From positions 77,586,715 to 77,650,714 of the forward strand of contig CM077646.1 in the NCBI GenBank assembly GCA_039707465.1: a stretch of 64,000 bases of DNA. Reading direction: 5' to 3'. The notes under the pieces are model-generated. The model did not search any database. It saw nothing but the letters and a program-made list of their open reading frames with translations, and was not told the origin of the DNA. This document shows, piece after piece, positions 11,120 through 21,840 of this stretch; positions within the stretch are counted from its first letter, which is position 1, and each line of letters opens with the position of its first letter. Both the position numbers and the translations under genes were made by a program. The DNA is from Rhabdophis nuchalis. Its lineage: Eukaryota; Chordata; Lepidosauria; Squamata; Natricidae.

Positions 11120-12350
11120 GTTTGAGCCTAGCCTAGCATAATTATTTAGATTCCTTATGGCCAAGGTTCAAGTCTGTGCATGGGGCAGAGACCACACTGG
11201 TTGCTCTGGTGGATGGCTTTCATCAGAAGCAAGATGAGATAAATGTGCCACTTTTGATTCTATAAGACCTCTTTATAGCCTTCAATACCACCAATCATTA
11301 CATTCCCTACAATATACTATTGTGGGGATTAAAGGCACTGTGTTGCAATGGTCCTGCTCTTCCTCCGATGGTCAATAGTGCAGGAGAGACAATTCTCTTT
11401 TTCGGTGCTGCATTCCATTCCCCCTGCTTCTCAACATCTATGTGAAGGTAATGTAAGAAGTCATATTTATATTGCCATCCTAGGCCTGCCTAGAAATACT
11501 GCTGAACTCTTGCCTTGTACTGATGCTTGGAGGCTATTGCAGTGGAGGATGTTGGATGGGATAAAACTGGCTGAAAATGAATACCAAGCAATACAAAGTT
11601 ATTATTTGCAATGTTCTTCCAACTCTCTTAAGGTTGTGGCCAAGACAGCTTTGCCCAGCTTTAGCAGGCACCCCAGTTTTGGTCCTACCTGGAGCAGGAA
11701 TTTAGCTATGATCATGCAGGTCCTTATCACCAATGGGTGGATTTTAACAATATGCTCTATACATGGTTTGAAATTCATCCAGAAAATGTAGCAGCCCATT
11801 CATTGGTTGGGGTGTTTTTACCATGACCATATTATATCCATATTACAAATCTTACATTACCTACCAATAGGTTTCCAAGGGTAACTCAAAGTCCTGTTTT
11901 TTTAACCTATAAAGCACATTATGTTTTGTCACTGAGGTTCCTAATTTAACCAGATTTAACCCATCCAAGGAAATCCACATCAAAGGAATTATTGGTGGTA
12001 CAACACTTCCATGTGTATAAAAGAAGGAATGAGACCAGAAAGCACTGCTTTTCAGGAATAACACCAACACCTGGAATTATCTCCCCATAGAGGTAAGACT
12101 GGGCCTCTTAGCCAGAAAATGACTAGGATGGAGCTTTCAGGCAGGGGGAGGCATTGAGATTTGACTGGATTTCCCAAATGGCGTTAAATTCCCAGTTTTA
12201 TAGTCTGATTGTTCCAGGCATATATTGTACCATGAACATTTTAATAGCTTTTATTATAGGTTTTTGTATTGCTGTAAACCACTGCAAGTTTCAAAATTCA
12301 ATGGCGTAACAGTGAATAAATTAAAAATCGCTTAAAATAAATACAATGTA
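11120..12350 (+). mobile_element. Degenerate L2-group LINE (RT to 3' end)
   Basis: Interrupted plus-strand frames follow the same order as the intact copy at 38916: VALVDDF-like TGCTCTGGTGGATGG, PLLIL then FNTTNH, a WMDGNKL-like WMLDGIKLAENEY, LAMIMQVLITNG near 11710, LPIGFQ near 11870 and a WNDLPPE-like WNYLPIEV near 12075. An AATAAATTAAAAA tail lies near 12320. Many frameshifts mark it as old. Confidence 0.8.
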
Positions 12351-12387
12351 ACTCTTTAGAACATCATAATCATTGTATTATTATCAG

Positions 12388-12415
12388 CCAAAAAAGAGAG
12401 AGAGAGAGAGAGAGA
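12388..12415. repeat. (GA)n microsatellite
   Basis: About 12 GA units. Confidence 0.9.
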
Positions 12416-12889
12416 GCCACTTATCCTGACATGAATTCTGAAATTAGCCTAGCTTCATTTTATTATTCTTTGTAGGTGAATGTATGCATGAGTTCTGTGT
12501 CACTTCCCACAGGACAGGGCTGCATTGATAAAATATGCTATTCCCCATTGAATAAGGGGGTGGGGGGAGATATTTATGCAGGCATCCAAAAACTACAGAT
12601 CCATGACTAAGAAAAAATGAACAATCACTCTTCCGAAAATCCCAGCCAGGATACGGACCAAGCTATGCCAGCATCTAATGGAATTTGCATTAGACTGCAG
12701 TGTAGAAGTGCTCCCATATTATCAGTTGGCAGAACTAAAGAAAAAACTATTTATAGCTGTTCAAGAGGGAGACACAATGGAAGGTTGCATAGAAAAGCTG
12801 GAGGATTTTTTTCTCCCTCTACGTATGGCACAGTGACCCTTTCCCAAGTCAACTGGTGATGGTGGAAACTCTAGCCATTCTTTAATGCT
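12416..12889. other. No gene or repeat recognised
   Basis: An 80-codon plus-strand frame at 12617-12859 lacks any recognisable motif or splice context. Confidence 0.5.
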
Positions 12890-13110
12890 AGATTTAATTT
12901 AATTTAATTTAATTTAATTTACAAATTTTTATACCGCCCCATCTCCACAATGGGACTCGGGGTGGTGCACAGAAGATAAAAAGTAAAAAACAACAGCATA
13001 CACATCATATAAATACAATCCACGATTTAAAACCGAATTAAATAAATATAACTGTGCTACAAAGATTAAAACTATAAAACCCTCTATTAAAATTGCTGCC
13101 AAGTTAAGGA
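12890..13110 (-). mobile_element. L2-group LINE 3' end with (TTTAA)n tail
   Basis: (TTTAA)n at 12892-12920 is followed by TTTTTATACCGCCCCATCTC and GGGGTGGTGCACAGAAGATAAAA. This is the inverted 3' UTR also seen at 38920-39010 and 53370-53440. Only the 3' ~200 bases were inserted. Confidence 0.85.
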
Positions 13111-13644
13111 AAACCACTTCCAAGTTACCAAAAGTCTGCAAACAACTTTGTACTTAGCTATCACCCTCCTCCATCAAGTATTCAAGGCAGTTTATAAGAT
13201 GTGCAAATGATTAAATAAACAAACACAGATGAAACCTGTGTAATATTGGTTGGGCTCCCCAAGTGCCTTTTGATGGTAGTACAATCCCTAGGTGCTTCAT
13301 CCCAACTTCTCATGCCCAAATCAAAAGCTCAGACAGTGTATCAACTTTGTAATCATCAAATCATACTTAGAAGAAGGTAGGGGGGGGGGGGAAACAAGGC
13401 TGCTAGAATATTTATCTCTACAGGTATAATCAAAGTATCCAATTTTTCTCATGTCTTTTCTTCTGAATTGCATTCATTTCAGACACTTGCTTTCATAAAC
13501 CAATTGAAAACACCCTTATCCAGCACAACAAAACCTTTTCAAGTTTAAATTCAACAAAAAAAAACCCTTCCATAACATCAAATCTCTCCAGAAACCTTCT
13601 ATATTCCTAAAAATAAGAGTTGACAAAATGCTGCCCAAATATAA
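13111..13644. other. Unassigned DNA with a 12-base G run
   Basis: G12 at 13380-13391; nothing else recognised. Confidence 0.5.
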
Positions 13645-13850
13645 CCATGCACCACAGGTGGCATTTTGCCAGTTTGCACTGGTTGAGCTGAACCGGTAAT
13701 GGTGGTGGTGCGAGGCTCTGCCCGCCCACCCAGACATCATCACAGACCTTTTGAGCATGCACAGAACCTTCTGTGCATGTCCAGGTGTGCGCGCTCCTGC
13801 TACCGAACCAGTAGTGAAGCAAAGAGGATACCATTACTACCATCCACCCA
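13645..13850. mobile_element. Possible non-autonomous DNA element
   Basis: GC-richer patch containing ACCGGTAATGGTGGTGGTGC and CGAACCAGTAGTGAAGC, with TGAGCATGCACAG and CTGTGCATGTCC forming an internal inverted repeat. Wording resembles the CAGTGGTGGG hAT group, but ends and TSD are not clear. Confidence 0.4.
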
Positions 13851-14144
13851 CCAGAACAGCAAAGCCTGCTTTTGAACACATATCGTATAATGATATAAAT
13901 GTTTATAGTGAGAGATCCCCAAACACTTTCAATAATTTTTGTGATCTTGCATAAATAATTTAGTGCCCATGCCATAAAATGAAATAAAGTCTATTGACTT
14001 AGTGAGTACAGATCGCAGAGAACTTATTGGCAAAGAGCAGAGGTCAAAATGGCGCCTCTTTAAAATTCCAAAATTGTACAGAAAATTTCCTTCCCACTAG
14101 CAGCTACTATTTTCCTATTAAACCAAATGGTATAGTAGAATGCT
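13851..14144. other. No gene or repeat recognised
   Basis: Short AT-rich stretch before the SINE at 14145. Confidence 0.5.
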
Positions 14145-14460
14145 ATTATTTATTTATTAGTATCCCTCCTTTATTATTTTTTATAAATAACTCAAGGGGG
14201 CAAACATACTTCCTCCTCCTCTTTTTCCTTCAACAACCACTCTGTTAAGTGATTTGGTCTCAGGGAGAAGAACTGGCCCTAGGCCACCCAGTTGGCTTTC
14301 AAGACAGGACTAAAACTACAGCATCTGGCTTTCTAAAATGATGCCTGAACCACTAGACCAGTGTTTCTCAACCTTGGCGAATTCCCAGAATTCTGGGAGT
14401 TGAAGTCCACAAGACTTAAAGTCACCAAGATTGAGAAACACTGCACTAGACCAACACCGG
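14145..14460 (-). mobile_element. tRNA-derived SINE with LINE-like tail, split by a MITE
   Basis: On the plus strand it runs ATTATTTTTTATAAATAACTCAAGG, CAACAACCACTCTGTTAAG, then GGCCACCCAGTTGGCTTTCA and GGACTAAAACTACAGC. This is the reverse complement of a tRNA-headed squamate SINE; a clearer copy is at 51105. The head continues after the MITE nested at 14359-14443. Confidence 0.7.
14359..14443. mobile_element. Palindromic hAT MITE (85 bp) with 8-bp TSD, nested
   Basis: CAGTGTTTCTCAACCTTGG ... TTGAGAAACACTG with exact TSD CACTAGAC (14351-14358 and 14444-14451). A shorter member of the family at 2288. Confidence 0.92.
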
Positions 14461-15399
14461 CTCTCCCACCATTAAACACTAAAACACAAGCCTTATTTGA
14501 TTTTGAACAACTAAGGCAAGAATATACCATAGACCTGTAGGAAAAATTTGCATACAGTGTATTTCAATAAAGATTTTAGCTGAATATATTAATAAAAATT
14601 ATAATTAATCATAATAAAATAAAGAAAATACAGAAATTATTGTAGATGTAAATCTTTTTTCAGGCAAAAGCATGCTTTTTTCCTATCAGGAACTTTCTGA
14701 AAAATGATTTTGCAAAATCCAAATCTACTTACACCTGGAAAGAATTTCCTTATGACTTTTCTTAGGATATCTGTCTTCTTACACATTTTAGTATTGTCTA
14801 ATGTAGGAAAAGAGATTCCAAAAAGGACAACAGGAAAAGAGCCCAAAATATGGCTGGATAACTGTAGCAGAAACTGAATTTTTATGATGAAATACATAAT
14901 GCAAAAATCATTTTGTTTATTAAATCCATACCTGTCAAAGAGGGATTTCTACTAAAAACAACAAACATGCAGGATTTTTCATGAACTGAATAATCAGAGC
15001 ATGAAGCAATCAAATATAATGAACATATTTTAATAAATCAAATGAGTTGAAAACAAAGCAAATCAGTTTGAAGAAAGAACAGATGTTCTAACTATGTTCA
15101 TTGCTGTACTCGGTAAATACCATAACAGAGGATGTTCACAGATTATTAGCACTAATGTAAAATGGCATTTTCGGTACTACAGTTCACTTAACTTGCAACT
15201 CTTGGAGCAGTACAGAGATTCATTCTTTTTTAGCATAACAGTTTATATAATCTACTCTTAAAGACGCATTTAAAACTATGTCATTTAATACAATTTGAGT
15301 ATGAATTAGGAACCTACAGCAACAATGCATTTGGAGGCCATGGCTGGGGGCCTTTAGTCAGTTCTTTTCTACTCTACTAATTGCAACCTTACCTGATAC
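14461..15399. other. No gene or repeat recognised
   Basis: AT-rich; nothing assigned. Confidence 0.5.
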
Positions 15400-15990
15400 A
15401 AAGTGACCTAGATATAACAACTCACATTCTCATTGCCACTATCTGGACTACTGGAATATTTTCTACATGGAGCTGTCCTTAAAGACTCCAAAAGACAATG
15501 GTTCGAGATCAGCTCCTGGTGTTAGGTGCATAGAACAATAATTTTATAACCCCTGTAGAGATTGTTGTTTGGTTTCTGCATATATTTTAAAGCAACAGTG
15601 CTCACCTAAAAAGCTCTTCGTGATTTGGTACTTGGGTACCTGCAGGATCATCTGCTCCAAACAAAATCAGTTTGATCCACTAGAACTACGACCCCCACAT
15701 TTCCAGAAAATGAGATAAAACAAAGCTAGACGGTGCTGCTTTTCCATAATGTTTCCAGCACTCTGAAATGCTTCCCTATGGAGATCAGATGCACATTTGT
15801 AAACTGAAGTATTTTGAAGGGCATTTTCTTGATTTAATGCACTGTGTTATCTGATCTTTATTCTTCCCTTGGCCTGTTGTCCTCCATTCTCGTGAGGTTT
15901 TATGATGTATTGATTTTGGATTTTACTATGGATGTTTTAATTGTACATACCGTACACAGTCAAGAGTCACCCACTAGGTACAAATTTAAT
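15400..15990 (+). mobile_element. Degenerate L2-type LINE 3' fragment
   Basis: Plus-strand LDYWNIFYMELSLKT recalls the LDYCNALYMGLPLKT motif of L2-group RTs. YLGTCRIICSKQN follows further on, and then a 3' UTR ending TTTTAATTGTACATACCG...GAGTCACC. Strongly decayed and probably a different subfamily from the copy at 38916. Confidence 0.55.
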
Positions 15991-16136
15991 TAATACAAAA
16001 ATAATGTTTGGATAGCAAAGTTCAGTCTTCCTTCTGTCCACTTAAATTTGAGATCACAATGCTGTGATAATAATGAACATTATGAATGGTGGAGCAATGC
16101 TATTAGGACTGATACACTAATGTAAGTGATGAAAAT

Positions 16137-16372
16137 GCCATGCTTTCCTGAAAATAAGACAGTGTCTTATTTACTTTTGCCCCCCCAAAAATAAGCACTT
16201 GGCCTTGGGAGATCTTATTATTTTTGAGTTGTAGGAGGCGGTGACCATATTGCTGCTGTGTTGCAATATTTTAGGGGAGGGCTTATTTTCAGGGGAGGGC
16301 TTATTTTAGCGCATGCACTCAGAAGCACAATTGGGCTTATTATCCGGGAAAGGCTTATTTTTGGGGAAACAG
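16137..16372. mobile_element. MITE with 'CCCCAAAAATAAG' inverted ends
   Basis: CTTTCCTGAAAATAAGACAG at one end and GGCTTATTTTTGGGGAAAC at the other are imperfect inverted repeats. The interior repeats GGGAGGGCTTATTTT twice. No coding capacity; superfamily not determined. Confidence 0.7.
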
Positions 16373-16379
16373 AGTATAT

Positions 16380-16790
16380 GTAATGATTCCAACTGTTCTT
16401 CATACATTTTTCTTTCCCGGCTGCTTATCATCTTGGTTGTTCTCTTCTGTATATGCTTCAGTTTATCAATATCCATTTTAAATACAGATTCAAACACAAT
16501 TTTGTAGATGCAGTGTGACCAACACAAATTAGACAGAAACTATGATTCTGTTGATTCTGACATTGTACCTTTGATGCTACTTAGGACTTCATTTGCTTTT
16601 TTTTTTTGAGGCTATATTACATTATTAGCACATGTTCAGTTTGTGATCCACCAAGATACCCAAATCTTATACAGTATAGCTGCATCATTCTATACTTAAA
16701 TAGTTAATACTTTTATCCATATTTATAATTTTGCATTAGTCCCTATTGAAACACAATATTGGGTCAAGACTCTCCTAACTATCCCCATAT
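16380..16790 (-). mobile_element. CR1 LINE, internal RT fragment
   Basis: Minus-strand translation includes FKMDIDKLKHIQKRTTKMI and RERKMYEEQLESL, matching the CR1 (V/F)xKDIDKLExIQRRATKMI and YEERLxxLG motifs, with the NMSQQC region further along. Stops interrupt it; no 3' end is present. Confidence 0.8.
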
Positions 16791-18727
16791 TTTTGTGACA
16801 GCTACTGTCAGTCCCCATTAGGCAGATCAGACCAGAGGTCAACTCCACAGGAAGGCTACAACTATTTTTCTTGAGATTGGATATAGTAACAAAATCTTCT
16901 GATTCTACTATAACACCTCATATTATAATCCAGTAAATTGCAGAGCTTCTATTTGAACTGCTCCTGAATGCCATTTGGCTGTTGCAGGCTTTAAAATATT
17001 TCAGCCCTTTTTGCCAAAGGAACAGCACTTGCATATCTTGGTTCAAGGTCGCCTTCTATACTCTGTACAGCTACAAATTTGGTAAGGTTATATTCTAACT
17101 TCTCATGCCAATACAGTACACCAGGCATCTGAGCTCCCTCTCTGTTCCATAATTCTGAAGCATTATTTCATATGAAACAGTATTCCTCTTCCAAATCTCC
17201 TTTGGTTTGTTAATACAGTGAACTGTCCCTTTTGTCACTAGATGCTCTCGTATTATTTTTACATTGTTGTATGTTTTCCATGCTCCTTTTTTTAAAGTCC
17301 AATCTCAAATACAAGTTTTTCCTCTAAATGCAAATTCTTTAGGCCTTTTTCCACTTCGTTTTAGGTGACAAAAATTTGCTGACCTTGTAAAGATAAGCCT
17401 GGCCAGGCTAGTAAGTACTTCATTAAGTGGCTTCTAGAGAATATCTGGGCTGTAGGCTAGGCAGAGAAGTTGAAAACCATCTTGGGAAAGAAAGCGTCAA
17501 ACATCTGTTCTCTTTCCAAGAGAACTGTAGGACTGTATTCTTGAAGCAACCAGAAACTGAGGTAAATTTAAAAAAAATTTCATTTTACTAAGAGTTCATC
17601 TATTTCTTTAACTTTCTTAACATTATGCCACATGGCATGTGACCTTCTGGGACCTTCTTTCTAGATAATTATTTCATGCCCTAATTCATTCCTTTTCTGT
17701 CATTCACTGTAAATTTTATTTCTCTTCTCCTATTTTCTACATTCCTTCTATAGCCCTCATACTTTCATTTGTGACAAATTTCCTAACTAAACATACAGAT
17801 TTAGCTTTCCTAGGAAAACTACACTATAAAAGGTATAACTGCATGAATCTCTGAATACTTTATGCTTAACTACACCAGTTTCTTAGCTATTATTGGTGAA
17901 ATACAGAATAACTGTAATAGAATAACAAGTACATATAGCTCATCTGCTTTTAAAATATAGTGCAACAAGGTAAGATCATTCTACCTTCAAGACTCTATTA
18001 AATGTAATCTTCAAATTTTTAATAAATTATATGCACATTTGCTGACTAAAATAAGTAGCTGCATAGGCTATAATATATTAGACTCATCCAATCCAAGCAT
18101 TTTTACCAGGAAATGTTTTTTGAAACAATGGTTTACTTAAAGAATGAAATGTATTATGGGAATATTTTTAGTATTAAAATGGTTGAAAAGTGGAAGAAAA
18201 AAATCAAGAGCAATTATTTTACTCTATTCAGTGATGAAAGGACAAGAAGTGCTAAAATAATCCACAAGAAAAGAGAACTGAATCCAAGTGTTAATGGCAA
18301 AATTCTTTAACAATGGATGAACTTGAACAATGAAACACCCAACAATGAAACATCCAATGCCACCTTTTAAGTGACGCTTTTTAGGGAAAATATACTTTAT
18401 CCTAAATTAGAATTTTGAAACACAATGAACAGAATCAGTCTTTTGTTCACTGTGTCATTTCTAAGGAAGTATGTTTAACACCAGGCTGTTGGGCTAAATA
18501 AAATTATTACAGGTTTACTCAGTGGTTTAAAATAACAGTACTGTGTTTACATTTCTAAATATTATTTTAAATGTATTTTGGATGCAGGGTGTACATGATA
18601 GGATTGCTGCTCCTTTCTGGGCAAGTGTACAGAATAGGTTTTATCAGGCTAGGGAGACAAAGAGGGAAGCTATGTTGCAATGTTGTGAAAATAGCATTAA
18701 TAACTAAATCTATCTATATTTCTATCT
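16791..18727. other. No gene or repeat recognised
   Basis: Nothing assigned over ~1.9 kb. The 65-codon plus-strand frame at 18113-18310 is AT-driven and has no recognisable motif. Confidence 0.5.
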
Positions 18728-19074
18728 TCTATATAAAAATGGCTGTGTATGTATATGTTCCAGCATAACTCTGGAATGCCTCAAGCAATTTCAACCAAAC
18801 TTGGTACACATATTACTTACCTGCTGGAAACAAATACTGTGGGAGTAAGACACACATAACACCCCTCGGTGTGTATATTCTGTTAAGGTACAACCTGTTG
18901 TGCCTTAAAATGGCTTCTACTGTACAGTGCTGTGGAGTTGCCATAGTAGCGGCTTCAAAGTACTCCACAAGGGGGCTCCCTCTGGTAAGGAGAAAAATCC
19001 AACAATTGCGGTGACATTCATGGAAGGAGGGTTGGGATAAATAAATATCCAGGCAGTGTCGGGTTATCAGCTAG
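18728..19074 (+). mobile_element. Non-autonomous Helitron
   Basis: Starts TCTATATAAAAATGGCTGTG and carries the squamate Helitron body CCAGCATAACTCTGGAATGC and AATTTCAACCAAACTTGGTA. It ends GGCAGTGTCGGGTTATCAG then CTAG, followed by T. TC start, CTAG end with a preceding GC-rich segment, and no TSD are the Helitron rules. Confidence 0.8.
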
Positions 19075-19238
19075 TTATATGTATTATATGAGTCTGTTGC
19101 GCATGATAGAATCATTTGAAAGGCTTCAAGTGTGTACTACACAGAACACTGATCACAGACAACATTAAGAACTAAATGGGGAGAGTCAGGAATATGAGGC
19201 TTATGATCTAAGCTAAATGAGCACAGTGAGACTAAAAT

Positions 19239-19598
19239 ACATGTAGTTCTTGCCTTATGACCACAATTGAACCAAAATATCTGTTGCTGAGTGACACAGT
19301 TGTGAATTTTGCCCCATTTTATGATCTTTCTTGCCACAGTTATTAAATGATGTTAGTAACATGGTTGTTAAATGAGTCTGGCTTCCTTATTGACTCACAA
19401 AAGAGGATCACATGACTCCAGAACACTGCAACCAACATAAATATGAACCAGTTTCTCAGCATCCAAATTTTGATCCTGTGACCATGGGGGATGCTGCAAT
19501 GGTCGTTAAGTATGAAAAACAGTCATGTCACTTTTTCAGTGACCTTATAACTTTGAACAATCACTAAATGAACTGTTGTAAGTCAAGGACTGCCTGTA
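19239..19598. mobile_element. MITE of the 'AGGTAGTCCTTGACTTACGACC' group, full length
   Basis: CATGTAGTTCTTGCCTTATG at one end and AGTCAAGGACTGCCTGTATA at the other form inverted termini. The GACCACAATTGAACCAAAAT body matches the copy at 35021. Non-autonomous. Confidence 0.8.
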
Positions 19599-19681
19599 TA
19601 GTGACCTCAATAATGAAGTGTTTGAAAATTTCCATAGAATTACTAATAGTTGAAAAGATAGAGATGAATACTGTACATATT

Positions 19682-19970
19682 CAGTAGTGGGATTCAAAAA
19701 TTTTATTACAGGTTCTGTGGGCATAGCTTGGTGGGCGTGGTGTGGCTTGATGGACATGGCAGGAAAGGATACTGTAAAATTACAATTTCCTCCCCACACT
19801 AGAGGAAGGTTACCGCAAAATCCCCACTCCCTCCTGATCAGCTGGGACTCCGGAGGCAGAGAATAGATGGAGGCAGAGCCAGTCAGAGGTGGTATTTACC
19901 GGTTGTCTGAACTACTCAAAATTTCTGTTGCTGGTTCCCCAGAACTGATCAGAACCTGCTGAATACCACC
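19682..19970. mobile_element. hAT-type MITE (CAGTGGTGGG family)
   Basis: CAGTAGTGGGATTCAAAAAT start and AACCTGCTGAATACCACCTC end. Inner GGTGGGCGTGG and GGAAAGGATACTG are shared with the copy at 38646. The TSD has decayed. Confidence 0.8.
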
Positions 19971-21304
19971 TCCATACAATTTGCTCTAGACTTCACTGGG
20001 GCTTTACCAGCTAGTTCTGGCCAAAGTGAGTGTGATAGAATACAGTGAAGAAATTGATTCCCAAGAGGTGGGGAGGTGCCTTCTAGAAGAATAACAGGCA
20101 ACTCAACCCAGACATCATGTGTGAGAGAAGGAAGGTGAAGACAATCTCTTCTGTACAGTCCACAGAGTATATAGTAGGTACAAATAATAAGAGGCTTTAG
20201 CCTAGCAAGATTTTATCTATAGGTATGAAACAATAAAGGATTCACTTTGGAAGAATTGACACATGTTAATTTTGAGCCTGATGTCAGATTGGAAATCATG
20301 GTGTCCATATTCCAGTAATTCTCAGGAACTGCTCTATGGTGACTCATGGTTAGATTTGAAGGAAATCACACACAAAAATTCCTCTTTGGTCCTAATTTTT
20401 ATAGCTATTTTTCTCTATTTTATCTTCAGTATATATGAGGTATCATATTTTTCAGCCTTCCTTACATATACTGTCATAATGCCTCTAGCAGTAGTTAAAA
20501 CAAAAGCACAGATCTTCAAAACAAATTCCAATCAATAACTACCTTAAATGAAATTTTGGTTATTGAGCTTTGTCCAAGTTTATTTGGAAACAATAATTCT
20601 GAGTGGAACTTAATTCCAAATAGATATATTTAGAATTATTTTCTAAATATACAACTTAGGTCAAAAACGTAATACAAGATAGTGTTTCATGATTAAAGTC
20701 CAGTGAAAGACTAAATACCTACTATGGGACTTCAAAAGTCCTTAAATATGGCCTGACCATATCATATATTCATACATTCATCATCCTTGTTTTCTGTACA
20801 AAAACAGCATCTACAAAAGAAATTCAACTAAGTAACATGTTCAGAAAATAATCATTATGTAGTCATGAGAAGATGGCAAACTCACTGATTAAAAATGAAG
20901 ATGATAACAAATTAGAGGCAAAGAATTTAATCATATGTTTGCACATATGATGGGTATTGTTAAAACTTCAAAAGCAAATAAAATTTGTTAAAATATTTAA
21001 GTCAATAGTTAATGTGCTAAGTATAAAACAATACTAAAACTGCCTCTTGAGAAACTGTATTTCTCAAAACAATAGTATGCATTTATTAAATATTTTTTTA
21101 AAACATTAATAAGATCTTTAATTCTTAAACTTCAGGCACAGTTATTGTAGGAAATGAACAGCTGAGCCCAAAGTGGGAAGGGGCTTAAACACATCATTGC
21201 CTTGAATCCCATTCTTATCTACCGCAAATTCACTTGGACCATTAGTAGTTCTGATTCTCATAAACATTAGCATACATTAAACCTAAATTCATTTAACTGC
21301 TGAT
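19971..21304. other. No gene or repeat recognised
   Basis: AT-rich; the 91-codon frame at 20263-20538 is hydrophobic but lacks any recognised motif or splice context. Confidence 0.5.
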
Positions 21305-21510
21305 GAGCTATGGTGGCACAGTGGTTGGAATGCAGTATTGCAGATTGACTCTGCTTACTGTCAGGAGTTCGATCTTGACCAGCTCAAAGTTGACTAGCGT
21401 TTTGAATGAGGACCCAGATTGTTGGGGGAAATGTGCTCTGTAAACCACTTAGAGAGGGCTGTAAAGCACTCTAAATCAATTCATAAGTCTAAATGAAAAT
21501 GCTATTTCCT
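21305..21510 (+). mobile_element. tRNA-derived SINE (TGGTGGCACAGTGG family)
   Basis: A box TGGTGGCACAGTGG at about 21311, degenerate B box GGAGTTCGATCTTG at about 21363, then AGGACCCAGATTGTTGGGGG and TAAACCACTTAGAGAGGGCTGTAAAGCAC. Other copies, inverted, are at 36443 and 52906. Confidence 0.85.
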
Positions 21511-21589
21511 CTGCTTAACCGTTATCATATAAATAGTAGTTTGGGAGCCTAATGGGAGTGCACCATATTGGAAGTGGTTAGTAGATTAA

Positions 21590-21840
21590 ACACCTCCACC
21601 ACATTATATGCTGGCCTTTATTTTTGTTTGTTTGTTTATGTGCCACCCATTTTCCTAATAGCTATACTGGGTGGCTTACAGAATATAATAAGATAATTAG
21701 AAAAGCAATTCAAAGTTTTTGCATCAGTTGTAGCTTTCTAATACTCTTCTAGGGTAGCTCCATGTAGAATGCATTACAGTAATCCAACTGACAGATATGA
21801 GTAGGGCAAGAATGACAATGCGCAGGGCCTCACAATCCAG
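21590..21840 (-). mobile_element. Old L2-group LINE 3' portion
   Basis: CCATGTAGAATGCATTACAGTAATCC at 21761-21786 corresponds to the inverted C-terminal coding region of the intact copy (CCATGTAGAGAGCATTACAGTAG at 39550). The 3' UTR remnant GCCACCCATTTTCCTA lies before it. Confidence 0.7.
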
